A DNA stretch of 61,126 bases from an uncultured Clostridia bacterium (GTDB lineage: Bacteria; Bacillota; Clostridia; Christensenellales; Borkfalkiaceae), in NCBI GenBank assembly GCA_947570625.1, contig CANOUP010000010.1:1-61126 (forward strand), in the 5' to 3' direction. The notes beneath the pieces were generated by a model that was given only the letters and a program-made list of their open reading frames with translations, was not told the DNA's origin and made no database searches. Shown piece by piece: positions 7,659 through 16,138 of this stretch (position 1 is the stretch's first letter; each line of letters begins with the position of its first letter). The position numbers and the translations under genes were made by a program.

Positions 7659-7680
7659 AAAAACGGCGGTTATTCCCGCC
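7659..7680 (-). terminator. Small hairpin with T tract directly before tsaD
   Basis: On the minus strand GGCGG and CCGCC pair around GAATAA, followed by GTTTTT and then GCATTATG. It may be a weak terminator of the upstream four-gene unit or a structure limiting tsaD initiation. The stem is only 5 bp, so the assignment is tentative. Confidence 0.4.
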
Positions 7681-7690
7681 GAAGGACGAA

Positions 7691-8125
7691 TTATTCGCCC
7701 GTGTAAATTTCTTCGAAACCGCCGCTGTCGCGGGGACGCCTGTGCTCCGCATTGAGCGCGGGAAGGGCAAGCTGAGGGGACTGCGCGGGCTTTTCACCGC
7801 TGTAATACAGTTCGACGAGCTCCTTTATCTTACTGCCTAAATCTATTATGGGTTCGACCTTGCGCTGTGAATAAATTTTGTCGTCGCGCATAACTTTCAG
7901 CACGAACATCGCCCTGCTAAGCTCTTCCATTGCTTTGCGGGCGATTGCGTCCTCGTGCTCTTCGGGACAGACGCCGAGCTCGGTTATAAGCGAACCCGCG
8001 TCAAGCGAGGAGCTGAGCATTTTGCCCGCGAGTATTTCGCGTTCGCGGGAATACTTTGCCGACCTGTAAAGCTTTAAAACCGCCTTTACAAATTCACAGC
8101 CCGCGTTGTTGATGTCTATTTTCAT
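7691..8125 (-). CDS. Hypothetical helical protein, 144 aa
   Basis: A predicted all-helical protein: the first 105 residues alternate hydrophobic and charged positions (EFVKAVLKLYRSAKYSRERE, KAMEELSRAMFVLKVM, SKIKELVELYYSG) and are followed by a flexible Pro/Arg-rich tail. The first two helices loosely resemble the four-helix-bundle family that includes 23S rRNA intervening-sequence proteins and Avd. I cannot confirm membership. It lies 20 bp after prfB and 37 bp before tsaD on the same strand, so it is probably part of the secA-prfB unit. No Cys/His metal sites or signal peptide are seen. Confidence 0.7.
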   Translation of the reverse strand: MKIDINNAGCEFVKAVLKLYRSAKYSREREILAGKMLSSSLDAGSLITELGVCPEEHEDAIARKAMEELSRAMFVLKVMRDDKIYSQRKVEPIIDLGSKIKELVELYYSGEKPAQSPQLALPALNAEHRRPRDSGGFEEIYTGE

Positions 8126-8145
8126 AAAAATTTTCCGCGTGAATT

Positions 8146-9246
8146 TTAAATAGTCTTTTTAAGATAGTCTATGATAAAACCCTGAATATCGCCGTCCATC
8201 ACCGCCTGAACGTTGGTGTTTTCATAGCCCGTTCTGTGGTCTTTGACGAGGGTGTACGGGCAGAATACGTACGAGCGTATCTGGCTGCCCCACTCTATTT
8301 TTTTGATTTCGCCCTTGATTTCGGCGTCCTTTGCTTCGCGCTCGGCAATCTGGCGCTCGATGAGTTTCGCCCTTAAATACTGGAAAGCCATTTCCTTGTT
8401 CTGCAACTGGCTTCTTTCGTTCTGGCAGGTAACCACTATGCCCGTAGGGAAGTGGGTTATGCGGATTGCGGTTTCGGTTTTGTTGACCTTCTGTCCGCCC
8501 GCGCCCGAAGAGCGGTACACGTCTATCCTTATATCCTCGTCGCGTATTTCGACTTCGTTGTCGTCGTCGACCTCGGGCATAACTTCCATGGACGCAAAAG
8601 ACGTGTGACGGCGTTTGTTGGAGTCGAACGGCGAAATGCGCACAAGGCGGTGGACGCCCTTTTCCGCCTTTAAAAAGCCGTAGACGTTTTCGCCCTCGAC
8701 GCGGAAAGAAACGCTTTTAAGCCCTGCTTCGTCGCCGTCCTCGAAGTCGAGCTCGGTAACTTTAAAGCCCGACCTTTCGCAGTAGCGGGTGTACATTCTG
8801 TAAAGCATCTGCGTCCAGTCGCAGGCTTCGGTTCCGCCCGCGCCCGCGTGCAGATTCAAAATCGCGTTGTTGCTGTCGTACTTACCGCGGAGAAGCGCGC
8901 GTATGCGCATCTGTTCTATATCCTCCTCCGCTTCCGAAATCATATTTTCGAGTTCGGGTATAAGGCTTTCGTCCTCCGCTTCCTCGATAAGGTCGATAAA
9001 AGCGTAAGCGTCGGCAAGCGCCGTTTCGCCCTTTTTATAGGAATTTATTTTGTTTTCGACCGCCGAAATTTCTCTGCCGACCTTTTTGGATTTTTCAAGG
9101 TCCTGCCATACGGCGGGATCCTCCTGCTCTTTTTTTAGTCCTTCGAGCTTGGCGCCGAGATTGTCTATATCAAGCGCGTACTTCGCCTCGGAAAGAGTGT
9201 CGGACAGTGATTTCAATCTTAATCTGTAATCGTCTGCTTTAAACAT
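8146..9246 (-). CDS. prfB: Peptide chain release factor 2
   Basis: RF2 ends translation at UGA and UAA codons. The 366-residue product has the SPF recognition tripeptide (RISPFDSNKRRHTSFAS) and the catalytic GGQ loop (SSGAGGQKVNKTETAIRITH). The frame is continuous from MFKADDYRLRL. The in-frame UGA and +1 slippery site that autoregulate RF2 in most bacteria are absent, and the residues expected there read SEAKYALDIDNLG. The start at 9246 follows GGAACGTTT. It lies directly downstream of secA, a widely conserved pairing. Confidence 0.96.
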   Translation of the reverse strand: MFKADDYRLRLKSLSDTLSEAKYALDIDNLGAKLEGLKKEQEDPAVWQDLEKSKKVGREISAVENKINSYKKGETALADAYAFIDLIEEAEDESLIPELENMISEAEEDIEQMRIRALLRGKYDSNNAILNLHAGAGGTEACDWTQMLYRMYTRYCERSGFKVTELDFEDGDEAGLKSVSFRVEGENVYGFLKAEKGVHRLVRISPFDSNKRRHTSFASMEVMPEVDDDNEVEIRDEDIRIDVYRSSGAGGQKVNKTETAIRITHFPTGIVVTCQNERSQLQNKEMAFQYLRAKLIERQIAEREAKDAEIKGEIKKIEWGSQIRSYVFCPYTLVKDHRTGYENTNVQAVMDGDIQGFIIDYLKKTI

Positions 9247-9324
9247 AAACGTTCCGTTTAATAATGTTTTTTTAATTGCGTTACCGTATCCCCGCAAACC
9301 GCAGGTTAAACGGAAAATTACCGC

Positions 9325-12324
9325 TTAAATTTTGCCGCAGCAGTTTTTGTACTTTTTGCCCGAACCGCAGGGACAGGGGTCGTTTCTGCCGACCTTGGCG
9401 TTTTTGCCGTTTACCTTGGGCTGGGCCTTACCGCCTATGTTGGCGGATAAATCTGCGGGGGGCTTGGGCGCGTCGCCTATTACGGGGCCTGCGCTCTGAA
9501 CGGGAGCCGTGTTCCGTACGGGCGCTTCCTGCTTGTTTTCGGTCTGCGCGCCTGCCTGTTCCTGCGCTTCCCTCGCGCGCTGTTCGGCTATTTCCCTCGC
9601 ACGCGCGGCGACCGCGGGATTAATCATCGGCGGACGCTGGGGCATTCTCGGCTGAACGCGCACTATTCTGCCCTTCAAAAGTCTTGAAATGGTAACCGTT
9701 CTTATGCGGTCAATCATTTCGTCGAACATTTCAAAGCCTTCCTGTTTGTACGCGATTACGGGGTCCTGCTGTGCGTAACCCCTTAAACCGATACCCTTGC
9801 GGAGCTGGTCCATTGCATCGATATGGTCAATCCAGTTTCTGTCTACGGCGCGGAGAAGCTCGTTGCGCTCTATCTGGTAGTAATCCACCTGTCCGTCCGT
9901 ATCACGGCTTATATTTATTATCTTCTGCTCGTAAGCCTTTATTACTTCTTTGGAAATTTTGTCAATCGCATACTCGTAATCCCATTTTTCGAGCATTTCG
10001 CGGGTTATTTCGAACTCGCACTCGTCGGGATAAACTTTCTGTTTAAGCGCTTCGTTCAAAGCCGTTTCGTCCCACTTTTCGGGCAGGGCGTCGGTATTGA
10101 CGGTTTCGCCGACAATCTTTGCGATATAGTCTGGGATAAATTTGAGCATCTGCCCGTGCACGTCCTCGCCCTTCAAAACCTTCATACGTTCGCCGTATAT
10201 GGTCTTACGCTGTTCGTTCATTACCTCGTCGTATTGAAGGGTGTGCTTTCTTATGCCGAAGTTTCTGCCCTCTATCTGCTTCTGCGCGTTTTCCACGCTC
10301 CTCGACAGCATTTTCGATTGCAGACACTGGTCCTCTTCTATTTTGAATATGTTGTACAGCTTTTTCATGCTCTCTCCGCCGAACCTCTTTGCAAGGTCGT
10401 CTTCGAGAGATATGAAGAATACGGAATCGCCCTTATCGCCCTGACGTCCGCTTCGTCCGCGGAGCTGGTTGTCTATACGGCGGGATTCGTGGCGCTCGGT
10501 GCCCAGAATACAAAGTCCGCCCGCTTTGACGACTTTTTCTTTTTCCGCGTCCGTTTCCTTTTTGTAGTTTTCGTAGAGCTCGGCATAGCGCGCGCGCGCA
10601 GTCTGCTCTTCCTCGGTGAACTGTCTGTCGGCGTAGGAAATAGCCGTTTCAACCATTTCGTGGTCGTATCCCTCTTCGCGCATACGCTTTTTGGCGAGAT
10701 ACTCGGGGTTGCCTCCGAGCAGAATATCGGTGCCTCGTCCCGCCATATTCGTCGCTATCGTAACAGCGCCGTATCTGCCCGCCTGCGCGACTATTTCGGC
10801 TTCGCGCTCGTGGTTCTTCGCGTTGAGTATGTTATGCTTTATGCCGTTTCTGCGCAGAAGTCTGGAAATTTCCTCCGACCTTTCTACCGTTACGGTACCT
10901 ATAAGGATAGGCTGACCCTTTTCGTGGCGTTCGACGACCTCGTTGACAATCGCCTTCTTTTTGCCCTCCACGGTGGAATATATCATATCCGCGTAGTCAA
11001 CGCGCTGTACGGGGCGGTTGGTTGGAATTTCGACAACGTCGAGCGAATAAATGGTTCTGAACTCGTCCTCTTCCGTCTTTGCCGTACCCGTCATTCCCGA
11101 AAGCTTGTTGTAAAGCCTGAAATAGTTCTGGAAAGTGACGGTTGCGTGGGTCTTGTTTTCGTCCTTGACTTTTACTTTTTCCTTGGCTTCGATTGCCTGG
11201 TGAAGCCCGTCGGAATACCTTCTGCCGTTGAGCACACGTCCCGTGAACTCGTCGACAATGAGAATTTCGCCGTCGGGCGACACGATGTATTCCTCGCCGT
11301 TGCGGAAAAGTTCGTGCGCTTTGAGCGCCTGCTGTATGTGGTGGTTGAGGTCGGCGTTTTCTATGTCGCCGAGATTGGCTATGCCGAAGAAGCGCTCTGC
11401 CTTCTCGGCGCCTTTTTCGGTAATGGTAACGGACTTGTCCTTTCTGTCGATGACGTAGTCCCAATTTTCCATTTCTTCGAGTATGCGCTTTAAATCTTCC
11501 TGAGCCTTTCTCTCGTCTTCGTTGGGCTCTTTCTTTTTCTTGGAAGGCGCTTTCTTTTCCGCGTCCTTCTTGTCGTCGTCGAAACCGCCCGAAAGGGTGC
11601 GGACGAATTTGTCAACGTCCTCGTACAGCTTAGAACTTTCACCGCCCCTGCCCGATATGATGAGAGGCGTACGCGCCTCGTCTATGAGAATGGAGTCGAC
11701 CTCGTCGATGATGCAGTAATTGAGTTCGCGCTGGACCATTGCGGGTATGGAGGTTTTGAGGTTGTCGCGAAGGTAGTCGAAGCCGAGCTCGTTATTGGTC
11801 GCGTAGATAATGTCGCAGGCATAGGCTTCTTTCTTTTCGTTATCGTCCATGCCGGGTACTACAACGCCGACTTTAAGACCCATAAATTTATGGACCTTAC
11901 CCATCCACTCCGCGTCGCGCTTCGCGAGGTAATCGTTGACGGTGACTATGTGCACGCCCTTGCCCGTCAGCGCGTTGAGGTATGCGGGAAGCGTGGATAC
12001 GAGCGTCTTTCCTTCGCCCGTCTTCATTTCGGCGATACGTCCCTGATGGAGGCATATACCGCCGACTATCTGCACGTGGAAGTGCTTCATTTTAAGCACT
12101 CGCCAGCTCGCTTCCCTCAAAGCCGCGAACGCGTCGAAAAGTATATCGTCCAGCGTTTCGCCGGCATTGAGCCTGTCCTTTAAAATCTGTGTCTGTCCTT
12201 TGAGCTCCTCGTCGCTCATTGCGGCATATTTAGGTTCCAGCTCTTCGACTTTAAGCGCGAGTTTGTTCAGCTTTTTTACGCTCTTTCTCGAATCCGAGCC
12301 GAGTATATATCTTATAAGTCCCAT
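9325..12324 (-). CDS. secA: Preprotein translocase ATPase SecA
   Basis: SecA drives Sec-dependent export through SecYEG using ATP. The protein has 999 residues: nucleotide-binding fold 1 with Walker A (MKTGEGKT) and DEVDSILIDEART, the preprotein cross-linking and helical domains, and helicase motifs such as ATNMAGRGTDILLGG and RGRSGRQGDKGDS. The C-terminal zinc-binding SEC-C tail is NDPCPCGSGKKYKNCCG. A Lys/Glu-rich low-complexity insertion (about residues 235-270) sits between the two ATPase halves. A Pro/Gln-rich linker precedes the SEC-C tail. The start follows AGGAGTTAAGATA. Confidence 0.98.
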   Translation of the reverse strand: MGLIRYILGSDSRKSVKKLNKLALKVEELEPKYAAMSDEELKGQTQILKDRLNAGETLDDILFDAFAALREASWRVLKMKHFHVQIVGGICLHQGRIAEMKTGEGKTLVSTLPAYLNALTGKGVHIVTVNDYLAKRDAEWMGKVHKFMGLKVGVVVPGMDDNEKKEAYACDIIYATNNELGFDYLRDNLKTSIPAMVQRELNYCIIDEVDSILIDEARTPLIISGRGGESSKLYEDVDKFVRTLSGGFDDDKKDAEKKAPSKKKKEPNEDERKAQEDLKRILEEMENWDYVIDRKDKSVTITEKGAEKAERFFGIANLGDIENADLNHHIQQALKAHELFRNGEEYIVSPDGEILIVDEFTGRVLNGRRYSDGLHQAIEAKEKVKVKDENKTHATVTFQNYFRLYNKLSGMTGTAKTEEDEFRTIYSLDVVEIPTNRPVQRVDYADMIYSTVEGKKKAIVNEVVERHEKGQPILIGTVTVERSEEISRLLRRNGIKHNILNAKNHEREAEIVAQAGRYGAVTIATNMAGRGTDILLGGNPEYLAKKRMREEGYDHEMVETAISYADRQFTEEEQTARARYAELYENYKKETDAEKEKVVKAGGLCILGTERHESRRIDNQLRGRSGRQGDKGDSVFFISLEDDLAKRFGGESMKKLYNIFKIEEDQCLQSKMLSRSVENAQKQIEGRNFGIRKHTLQYDEVMNEQRKTIYGERMKVLKGEDVHGQMLKFIPDYIAKIVGETVNTDALPEKWDETALNEALKQKVYPDECEFEITREMLEKWDYEYAIDKISKEVIKAYEQKIINISRDTDGQVDYYQIERNELLRAVDRNWIDHIDAMDQLRKGIGLRGYAQQDPVIAYKQEGFEMFDEMIDRIRTVTISRLLKGRIVRVQPRMPQRPPMINPAVAARAREIAEQRAREAQEQAGAQTENKQEAPVRNTAPVQSAGPVIGDAPKPPADLSANIGGKAQPKVNGKNAKVGRNDPCPCGSGKKYKNCCGKI

Positions 12325-12381
12325 TATCTTAACTCCTGAAAATACGCAGTGTATTTTTCCGATAATAATTCATTATTTTCT

Positions 12382-12409
12382 ATTTTACTATATTTGAACG
12401 AATAAGTAA
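12382..12409 (-). promoter_or_regulatory. Probable secA promoter
   Basis: On the minus strand TTACTT, 16 nt and TAAAAT, in an AT-rich intergenic stretch of about 160 bp between ade and secA that otherwise holds only the ade terminator. Confidence 0.55.
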
Positions 12410-12439
12410 AATTGTTTTTTGAAAAAAATTGTAATTTTT

Positions 12440-12475
12440 TGAAAAAATAACGGCGCGGTCTGCAAAACCGCGCCG
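12440..12475 (-). terminator. Terminator of ade
   Basis: On the minus strand GGCGCGGTT pairs with the GACCGCGCC arm around TTGCA, followed by GTTATTTTTTC. It lies 11 nt past the ade stop codon. Confidence 0.85.
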
Positions 12476-12485
12476 AAACTGCCGT

Positions 12486-14198
12486 TTACGCTTCTATCGG
12501 GGTGAAAGCGAACTTTTCAACGTCGAACAGCCCTTTATCGACGATTTTCAGTCTGGGTATGACCGCGAGAGAAAGGAACGCCAGCGACATAAACGCTTCA
12601 TACTCACGCTTTACGCCCATTGCGTGCGCCTTTTCAATCAGCGCGCGCGAATCGCGCTGTAAGCTCTGCGCATCGCGGGAGGACATAAGCCCCGCTATAT
12701 CGAGGGTAAGACAGTCCGTTTCGCCCGTCTTCGAATTTACGAGCACCATTCCTCCGCCCGTTTCCCTCAGCTTGTTGCACGCCTTTGCCATGGCTTCGTT
12801 GTCGTCGCCCATTACTATTATGTTGTGAGAGTCGTGGGCTATGGTTATGCCTATCGCCCCGCCCTTGAAGCCGTAGCCTTTGAAAAGCGCCCTGCCTATG
12901 TTGCCCGTCATCTTGTGTCTTTCGACGACGGCGAGTTTAAGAAGGTCGGTACCCTTGACGGCGGTGTCGCCGTTTTCGCGCTTTATACTGCAAATTTCAC
13001 AGCCCGTCACAACTCCGCCCGGTTCGATTGTCATACACTTTGCCTTGTCGCTCTTTATGTCGAGGACGAAATCTTCGGGCTTCAATTCGCGCACGTGCAC
13101 GGTGTTGAGCACGTTTTCGGGAAGATAGCGCTTAGAAGTATCGAACAGCGGTTTGCCGTTTTCCGCGACAAGCGCGCCCGACTTAACGACGTATTTCGCA
13201 TTGAAATTTTTAAGGTTATCGACGGCGACGAGGTCGGCGAGATAGAAGGGCGCTATCGCCCCGCGGAATTTCAGCCCGTAGCACTCCGCGCAGTTCAAAG
13301 TCGCGCAGGTAACAGCCCAGACGGGATTGAGTCCTTCGCTTACAAGACGGCGGAGCGCGTCGTCGATATGACCCTTTTCTTTGAGGTCTGCGGCGTGCCT
13401 GTCGTCGGTGCACAGTATGAAACGGCGCATATTTTCCGCCGTTATGTATTTCGCGTTGCCGAGGTTATGCGTGGACGAACCGTGACGCACGTGCACATAC
13501 ATTCCCTTGGAAATCTTTTCTTCTATCTCCTCTTTTTCGACGCACTCGTGGTCGGTGACTATGCCCCCGCACAGGTATGCGTTCAAATCGTAACCGTAAA
13601 CCGCGGGCGCGTGACCGTCGATTATTTTACCCGCAGAGTGCGCGGCTTCGAGCTTTTGTATTACGTCGGGGTCGCAATTGATAACTCCGGGATAGTTCAT
13701 AAATTCGCCCAGCCCGAACACGTAGGGATTGTTTATGTTCGCCTCGATATCCTTTCCGCCGAGTACGGCGCCGCTCGTTTCGAAGGGGGTTGCGGGCACA
13801 CAGGAAGGGAGCTGAATTTTAACTTCGAGCGGAACGTTTTCCGAAGCCTTGGCGATATATTCGCAACCCGCTATACCGCAGACGTTGGTTATTTCGTGGG
13901 GGTCTGCGATTATTACCGTCGTTCCGCGCGGGACTATGAGCGACGCGAACTCTTCGGGCGAGAGCTGTGAGCTTTCGATATGGACGTGCCCGTCGATATA
14001 GCCGGGAACGACCGTAAGCGAGGAACAGTCTATCTCCTTTTTTCCGCTGTATTCGCCGACGCCGACAATCCTGTCGCCCGCGACGCCTATGTCGCCCCTT
14101 CTTATTTTACCCGTAAAAACGTCGACATACCCGGCGTTTTTAAGCACAAGGTCGCACTTTGTTTCGCGCCTTGCGGAACGTATGTATTTTTCAAGCAT
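12486..14198 (-). CDS. ade: Adenine deaminase
   Basis: This 570-residue metal-dependent amidohydrolase converts adenine to hypoxanthine and ammonia. The metal-ligand motif HVHIESS follows VVPGYIDG. DPHEITNVCG, DGHAPAVYG, TDHEC and the C-terminal IAHDSHNIIVMGD are characteristic of bacterial Ade. The start is fixed by AAGAGGTGTAAT. It lies just downstream of a purine permease gene on the same strand but has its own promoter within the permease terminator. Uptake and deamination together suggest adenine salvage through hypoxanthine. Confidence 0.97.
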   Translation of the reverse strand: MLEKYIRSARRETKCDLVLKNAGYVDVFTGKIRRGDIGVAGDRIVGVGEYSGKKEIDCSSLTVVPGYIDGHVHIESSQLSPEEFASLIVPRGTTVIIADPHEITNVCGIAGCEYIAKASENVPLEVKIQLPSCVPATPFETSGAVLGGKDIEANINNPYVFGLGEFMNYPGVINCDPDVIQKLEAAHSAGKIIDGHAPAVYGYDLNAYLCGGIVTDHECVEKEEIEEKISKGMYVHVRHGSSTHNLGNAKYITAENMRRFILCTDDRHAADLKEKGHIDDALRRLVSEGLNPVWAVTCATLNCAECYGLKFRGAIAPFYLADLVAVDNLKNFNAKYVVKSGALVAENGKPLFDTSKRYLPENVLNTVHVRELKPEDFVLDIKSDKAKCMTIEPGGVVTGCEICSIKRENGDTAVKGTDLLKLAVVERHKMTGNIGRALFKGYGFKGGAIGITIAHDSHNIIVMGDDNEAMAKACNKLRETGGGMVLVNSKTGETDCLTLDIAGLMSSRDAQSLQRDSRALIEKAHAMGVKREYEAFMSLAFLSLAVIPRLKIVDKGLFDVEKFAFTPIEA

Positions 14199-14225
14199 AT
14201 TACACCTCTTTGGTTTGATAAAGCC

Positions 14226-14262
14226 ATTATAACACGAAACCGCCGCTTTTTCAAGCGGCGGT
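14226..14262 (-). promoter_or_regulatory. Permease terminator with the ade promoter embedded
   Basis: On the minus strand the hairpin ACCGCCGCTT/AAGCGGCGGT (14239-14262) ends the permease transcript. The ade promoter TTGAAA-N17-TATAAT starts in the hairpin loop: -35 at 14249-14254, -10 at 14226-14231. Transcripts starting here begin after the hairpin and so would not form it, while read-through from upstream would. Confidence 0.75.
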
Positions 14263-14278
14263 ACGAAATTTATTGCAC

Positions 14279-15958
14279 TTAAATTACTTTAGGTACGAAG
14301 AAATAGATTAAGAAGAATACGGTAATAATCGCGGTTACTATCGAAACGGGCCACTTGGGCTTGACCGCTTCACCGCCCTTCTTGGAAACAACTGCGTACT
14401 TGATAATTTCTACTATATAGCAGATGATGTTGATGATTACGTACGAGATAATTCCCAGACCGATACCGCCTGTGATGGAGTATGCGAGGGGCATCATAAC
14501 TATCGTAATGAACGCGGGAATCGCAACCCTTAAATCGGTGAAATTGATTTTGACGACCGAGCCCATCATAAGAACGCCGACGTAAATGAGCGCGCCGCCC
14601 GCGGCCGCGGAGGGTATGAACGCGAATATGGGAAGCAGGAAAATCGAAAGAAGGAACATAACCGCAACGGTAAGCGCCGTAAGACCCGTCTTACCGCCCG
14701 CCGCGATACCCGTGCCGGATTCAACGAAAGTCGTAACCGTGGATGTGCCTAAAAGCGCGCCAGTACAGGTTGCAATCGAGTCGGAAAGCATCGTCTTGGT
14801 GAAATTTATGGGCTTGCCCTTTTCGTCGAGAAGCCCCGCCTTGGAGCAACATCCGAGGACGGTGCCCATAGTATCGAACATATCGAGCATACAGAACGTG
14901 ATGACGAGAGCGATAATCGTGAACGCGCTGCCCGCGGGGAAACTGAATCCGCCCGTGAACGCCGCAAAGAAGGAACCGCCCTTATTCTCGTCCATGGAGA
15001 AAAAGTTTTTGAAGTTGTTCCAGAACTTCCAGCTTTCGCCGTTAGTAAGCACCTTTATATCCGCAACGCCCATAGGTATGGCTACTACCGTTGCGATAAG
15101 CATACCGATAATTACCGAACCTTTAACCTTGTAGTGGGAAAGAACGCCTATCGATATAAGCGAAATAATGCAGATGACAGCGCCCTTCGCCGCTTCGTTT
15201 ACGGTCTGGGAAACACCGCCCACGCCTTCGACTATAACGCCCCACTGAACGAGCTGTGAGCCCCAGTTTGTGAAGTCGACAAGACCTACCTGCGTGAAAC
15301 CGTTGGTTATGATAAGACCTGCGTTCTGCATACCGATAAAGGCGATGAAAAGACCTATGCCGACGGGAATAGCTATTCTTATAACTTCGGGCACGCCGTC
15401 GAAAATCTTTTCCCTTATGCCTATAAGCTTGCCCGTATTCTTGTCCTTACCGCAGGGAACTACCGTAAGTAAAAGGAAAAGAATTCCGCTTATAAACGTT
15501 ATCGCCATAGCGTTGCCGAACGAGAACGTAACTTTATAGGTATAAACCGCGCTTGCGCCTATCATACCGCCTATCATTGCGTTTATGCCCATTCCGGGAG
15601 CCTGCGCCAACGGCATTTTTGACAGGAACGCCATCAAAAGACAGCCGATTACCGCGCCGAGAGCCGTTGCAATGAAAATCGAGGGGCTGAGTAAGGAAGC
15701 CACCGCCGTGTCCGCAAGCTGACCCGTTATCTGGATAGGGTTGACTACAAGGATGTAAGCCATTGCGAGGAACGTCGTAAGCCCCGCAAAAATTTCAACC
15801 TTGAAAGACGACCCCAGCCTGCTTATGCCGAAATACCTGTCCATTGCGCCTTTGAAACCTTTCTGCGCGGGCGCGGAAGTTCCTGCCGTTTCCGCGGACG
15901 CTTCGGTCTGCGCCGCCGCTTCTTCGACTTCGGGCATGTTCTCTTCTGTGTTGCTCAT
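14279..15958 (-). CDS. NCS2-family purine permease (AzgA/PbuG-like)
   Basis: The product has 559 residues with an acidic Ala/Glu-rich cytoplasmic N-terminus (about 40 aa). It then has 12 or more membrane segments beginning at FKVEIFAGLTTFLAMAYIL, the hallmark of the AzgA-type adenine/guanine/hypoxanthine-proton symporters. APGMGINAM, MLDMFDTMGTVLG and ESGTGIAAGGKTGL are also typical. The start follows GGAGG at 10 nt. Its 5' leader can fold into a three-way junction. The adjacent adenine deaminase supports adenine or hypoxanthine as substrate. Confidence 0.92.
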   Translation of the reverse strand: MSNTEENMPEVEEAAAQTEASAETAGTSAPAQKGFKGAMDRYFGISRLGSSFKVEIFAGLTTFLAMAYILVVNPIQITGQLADTAVASLLSPSIFIATALGAVIGCLLMAFLSKMPLAQAPGMGINAMIGGMIGASAVYTYKVTFSFGNAMAITFISGILFLLLTVVPCGKDKNTGKLIGIREKIFDGVPEVIRIAIPVGIGLFIAFIGMQNAGLIITNGFTQVGLVDFTNWGSQLVQWGVIVEGVGGVSQTVNEAAKGAVICIISLISIGVLSHYKVKGSVIIGMLIATVVAIPMGVADIKVLTNGESWKFWNNFKNFFSMDENKGGSFFAAFTGGFSFPAGSAFTIIALVITFCMLDMFDTMGTVLGCCSKAGLLDEKGKPINFTKTMLSDSIATCTGALLGTSTVTTFVESGTGIAAGGKTGLTALTVAVMFLLSIFLLPIFAFIPSAAAGGALIYVGVLMMGSVVKINFTDLRVAIPAFITIVMMPLAYSITGGIGLGIISYVIINIICYIVEIIKYAVVSKKGGEAVKPKWPVSIVTAIITVFFLIYFFVPKVI

Positions 15959-15983
15959 TTAGAAAAATCCTCCGAATAGTTTT

Positions 15984-16042
15984 CAAGTGCCGTAAATACA
16001 TCGTATTAACGGCAATAAGCCCCCGCGGGGGCTTTTCACTTG
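15984..16042 (-). promoter_or_regulatory. Structured 5' leader of the purine permease
   Basis: On the minus strand CAAGT and ACTTG close a three-way junction. It holds a strong hairpin AAGCCCCCGCGGGGGCTT (16017-16034) and a second hairpin made of GCCGT/ACGGC plus ATAC/GTAT (15989-16013). The promoter TTGCCG-N18-TACAAT lies at 16051-16080. A purine riboswitch core (paired GG/CC loops, conserved TATA junction) is not recognisable. The first hairpin lacks a T tract, so it is not a plain terminator. Confidence 0.45.
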
Positions 16043-16070
16043 TTTATCACATTGTAACACACGAAAATAC

Positions 16071-16105
16071 AAATCGGCAAACGTTTGAGAGAAGTTTGCC
16101 GATTT
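16071..16105 (-). terminator. Terminator of the metal-efflux operon, overlapping the permease -35 box
   Basis: On the minus strand AAATCGGCAAAC pairs with GTTTGCCGATTT (12 bp, 11-nt loop), followed by a GTATTTTC tail. The 3' arm contains TTGCCG, the likely -35 of the purine permease promoter. Confidence 0.8.
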
Positions 16106-16138
16106 TTGTCAAATTGTTTGTATTTAACACGCGAGGGG

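Noticed and set aside
9823-11493. 556-codon open frame on the plus strand
   Set aside because: It is antisense to secA, which has every SecA motif. The frame has Phe/Val/Tyr-rich composition typical of the complement of GC-biased coding sequence, and no ribosome binding site.
12825-13970. 381-codon open frame on the plus strand
   Set aside because: Antisense to ade, which is certain from its motifs.
15959-16056. Classical purine riboswitch before the purine permease
   Set aside because: I searched for the two loop motifs and the conserved TATA junction and did not find them. Only a generic three-way fold is seen.
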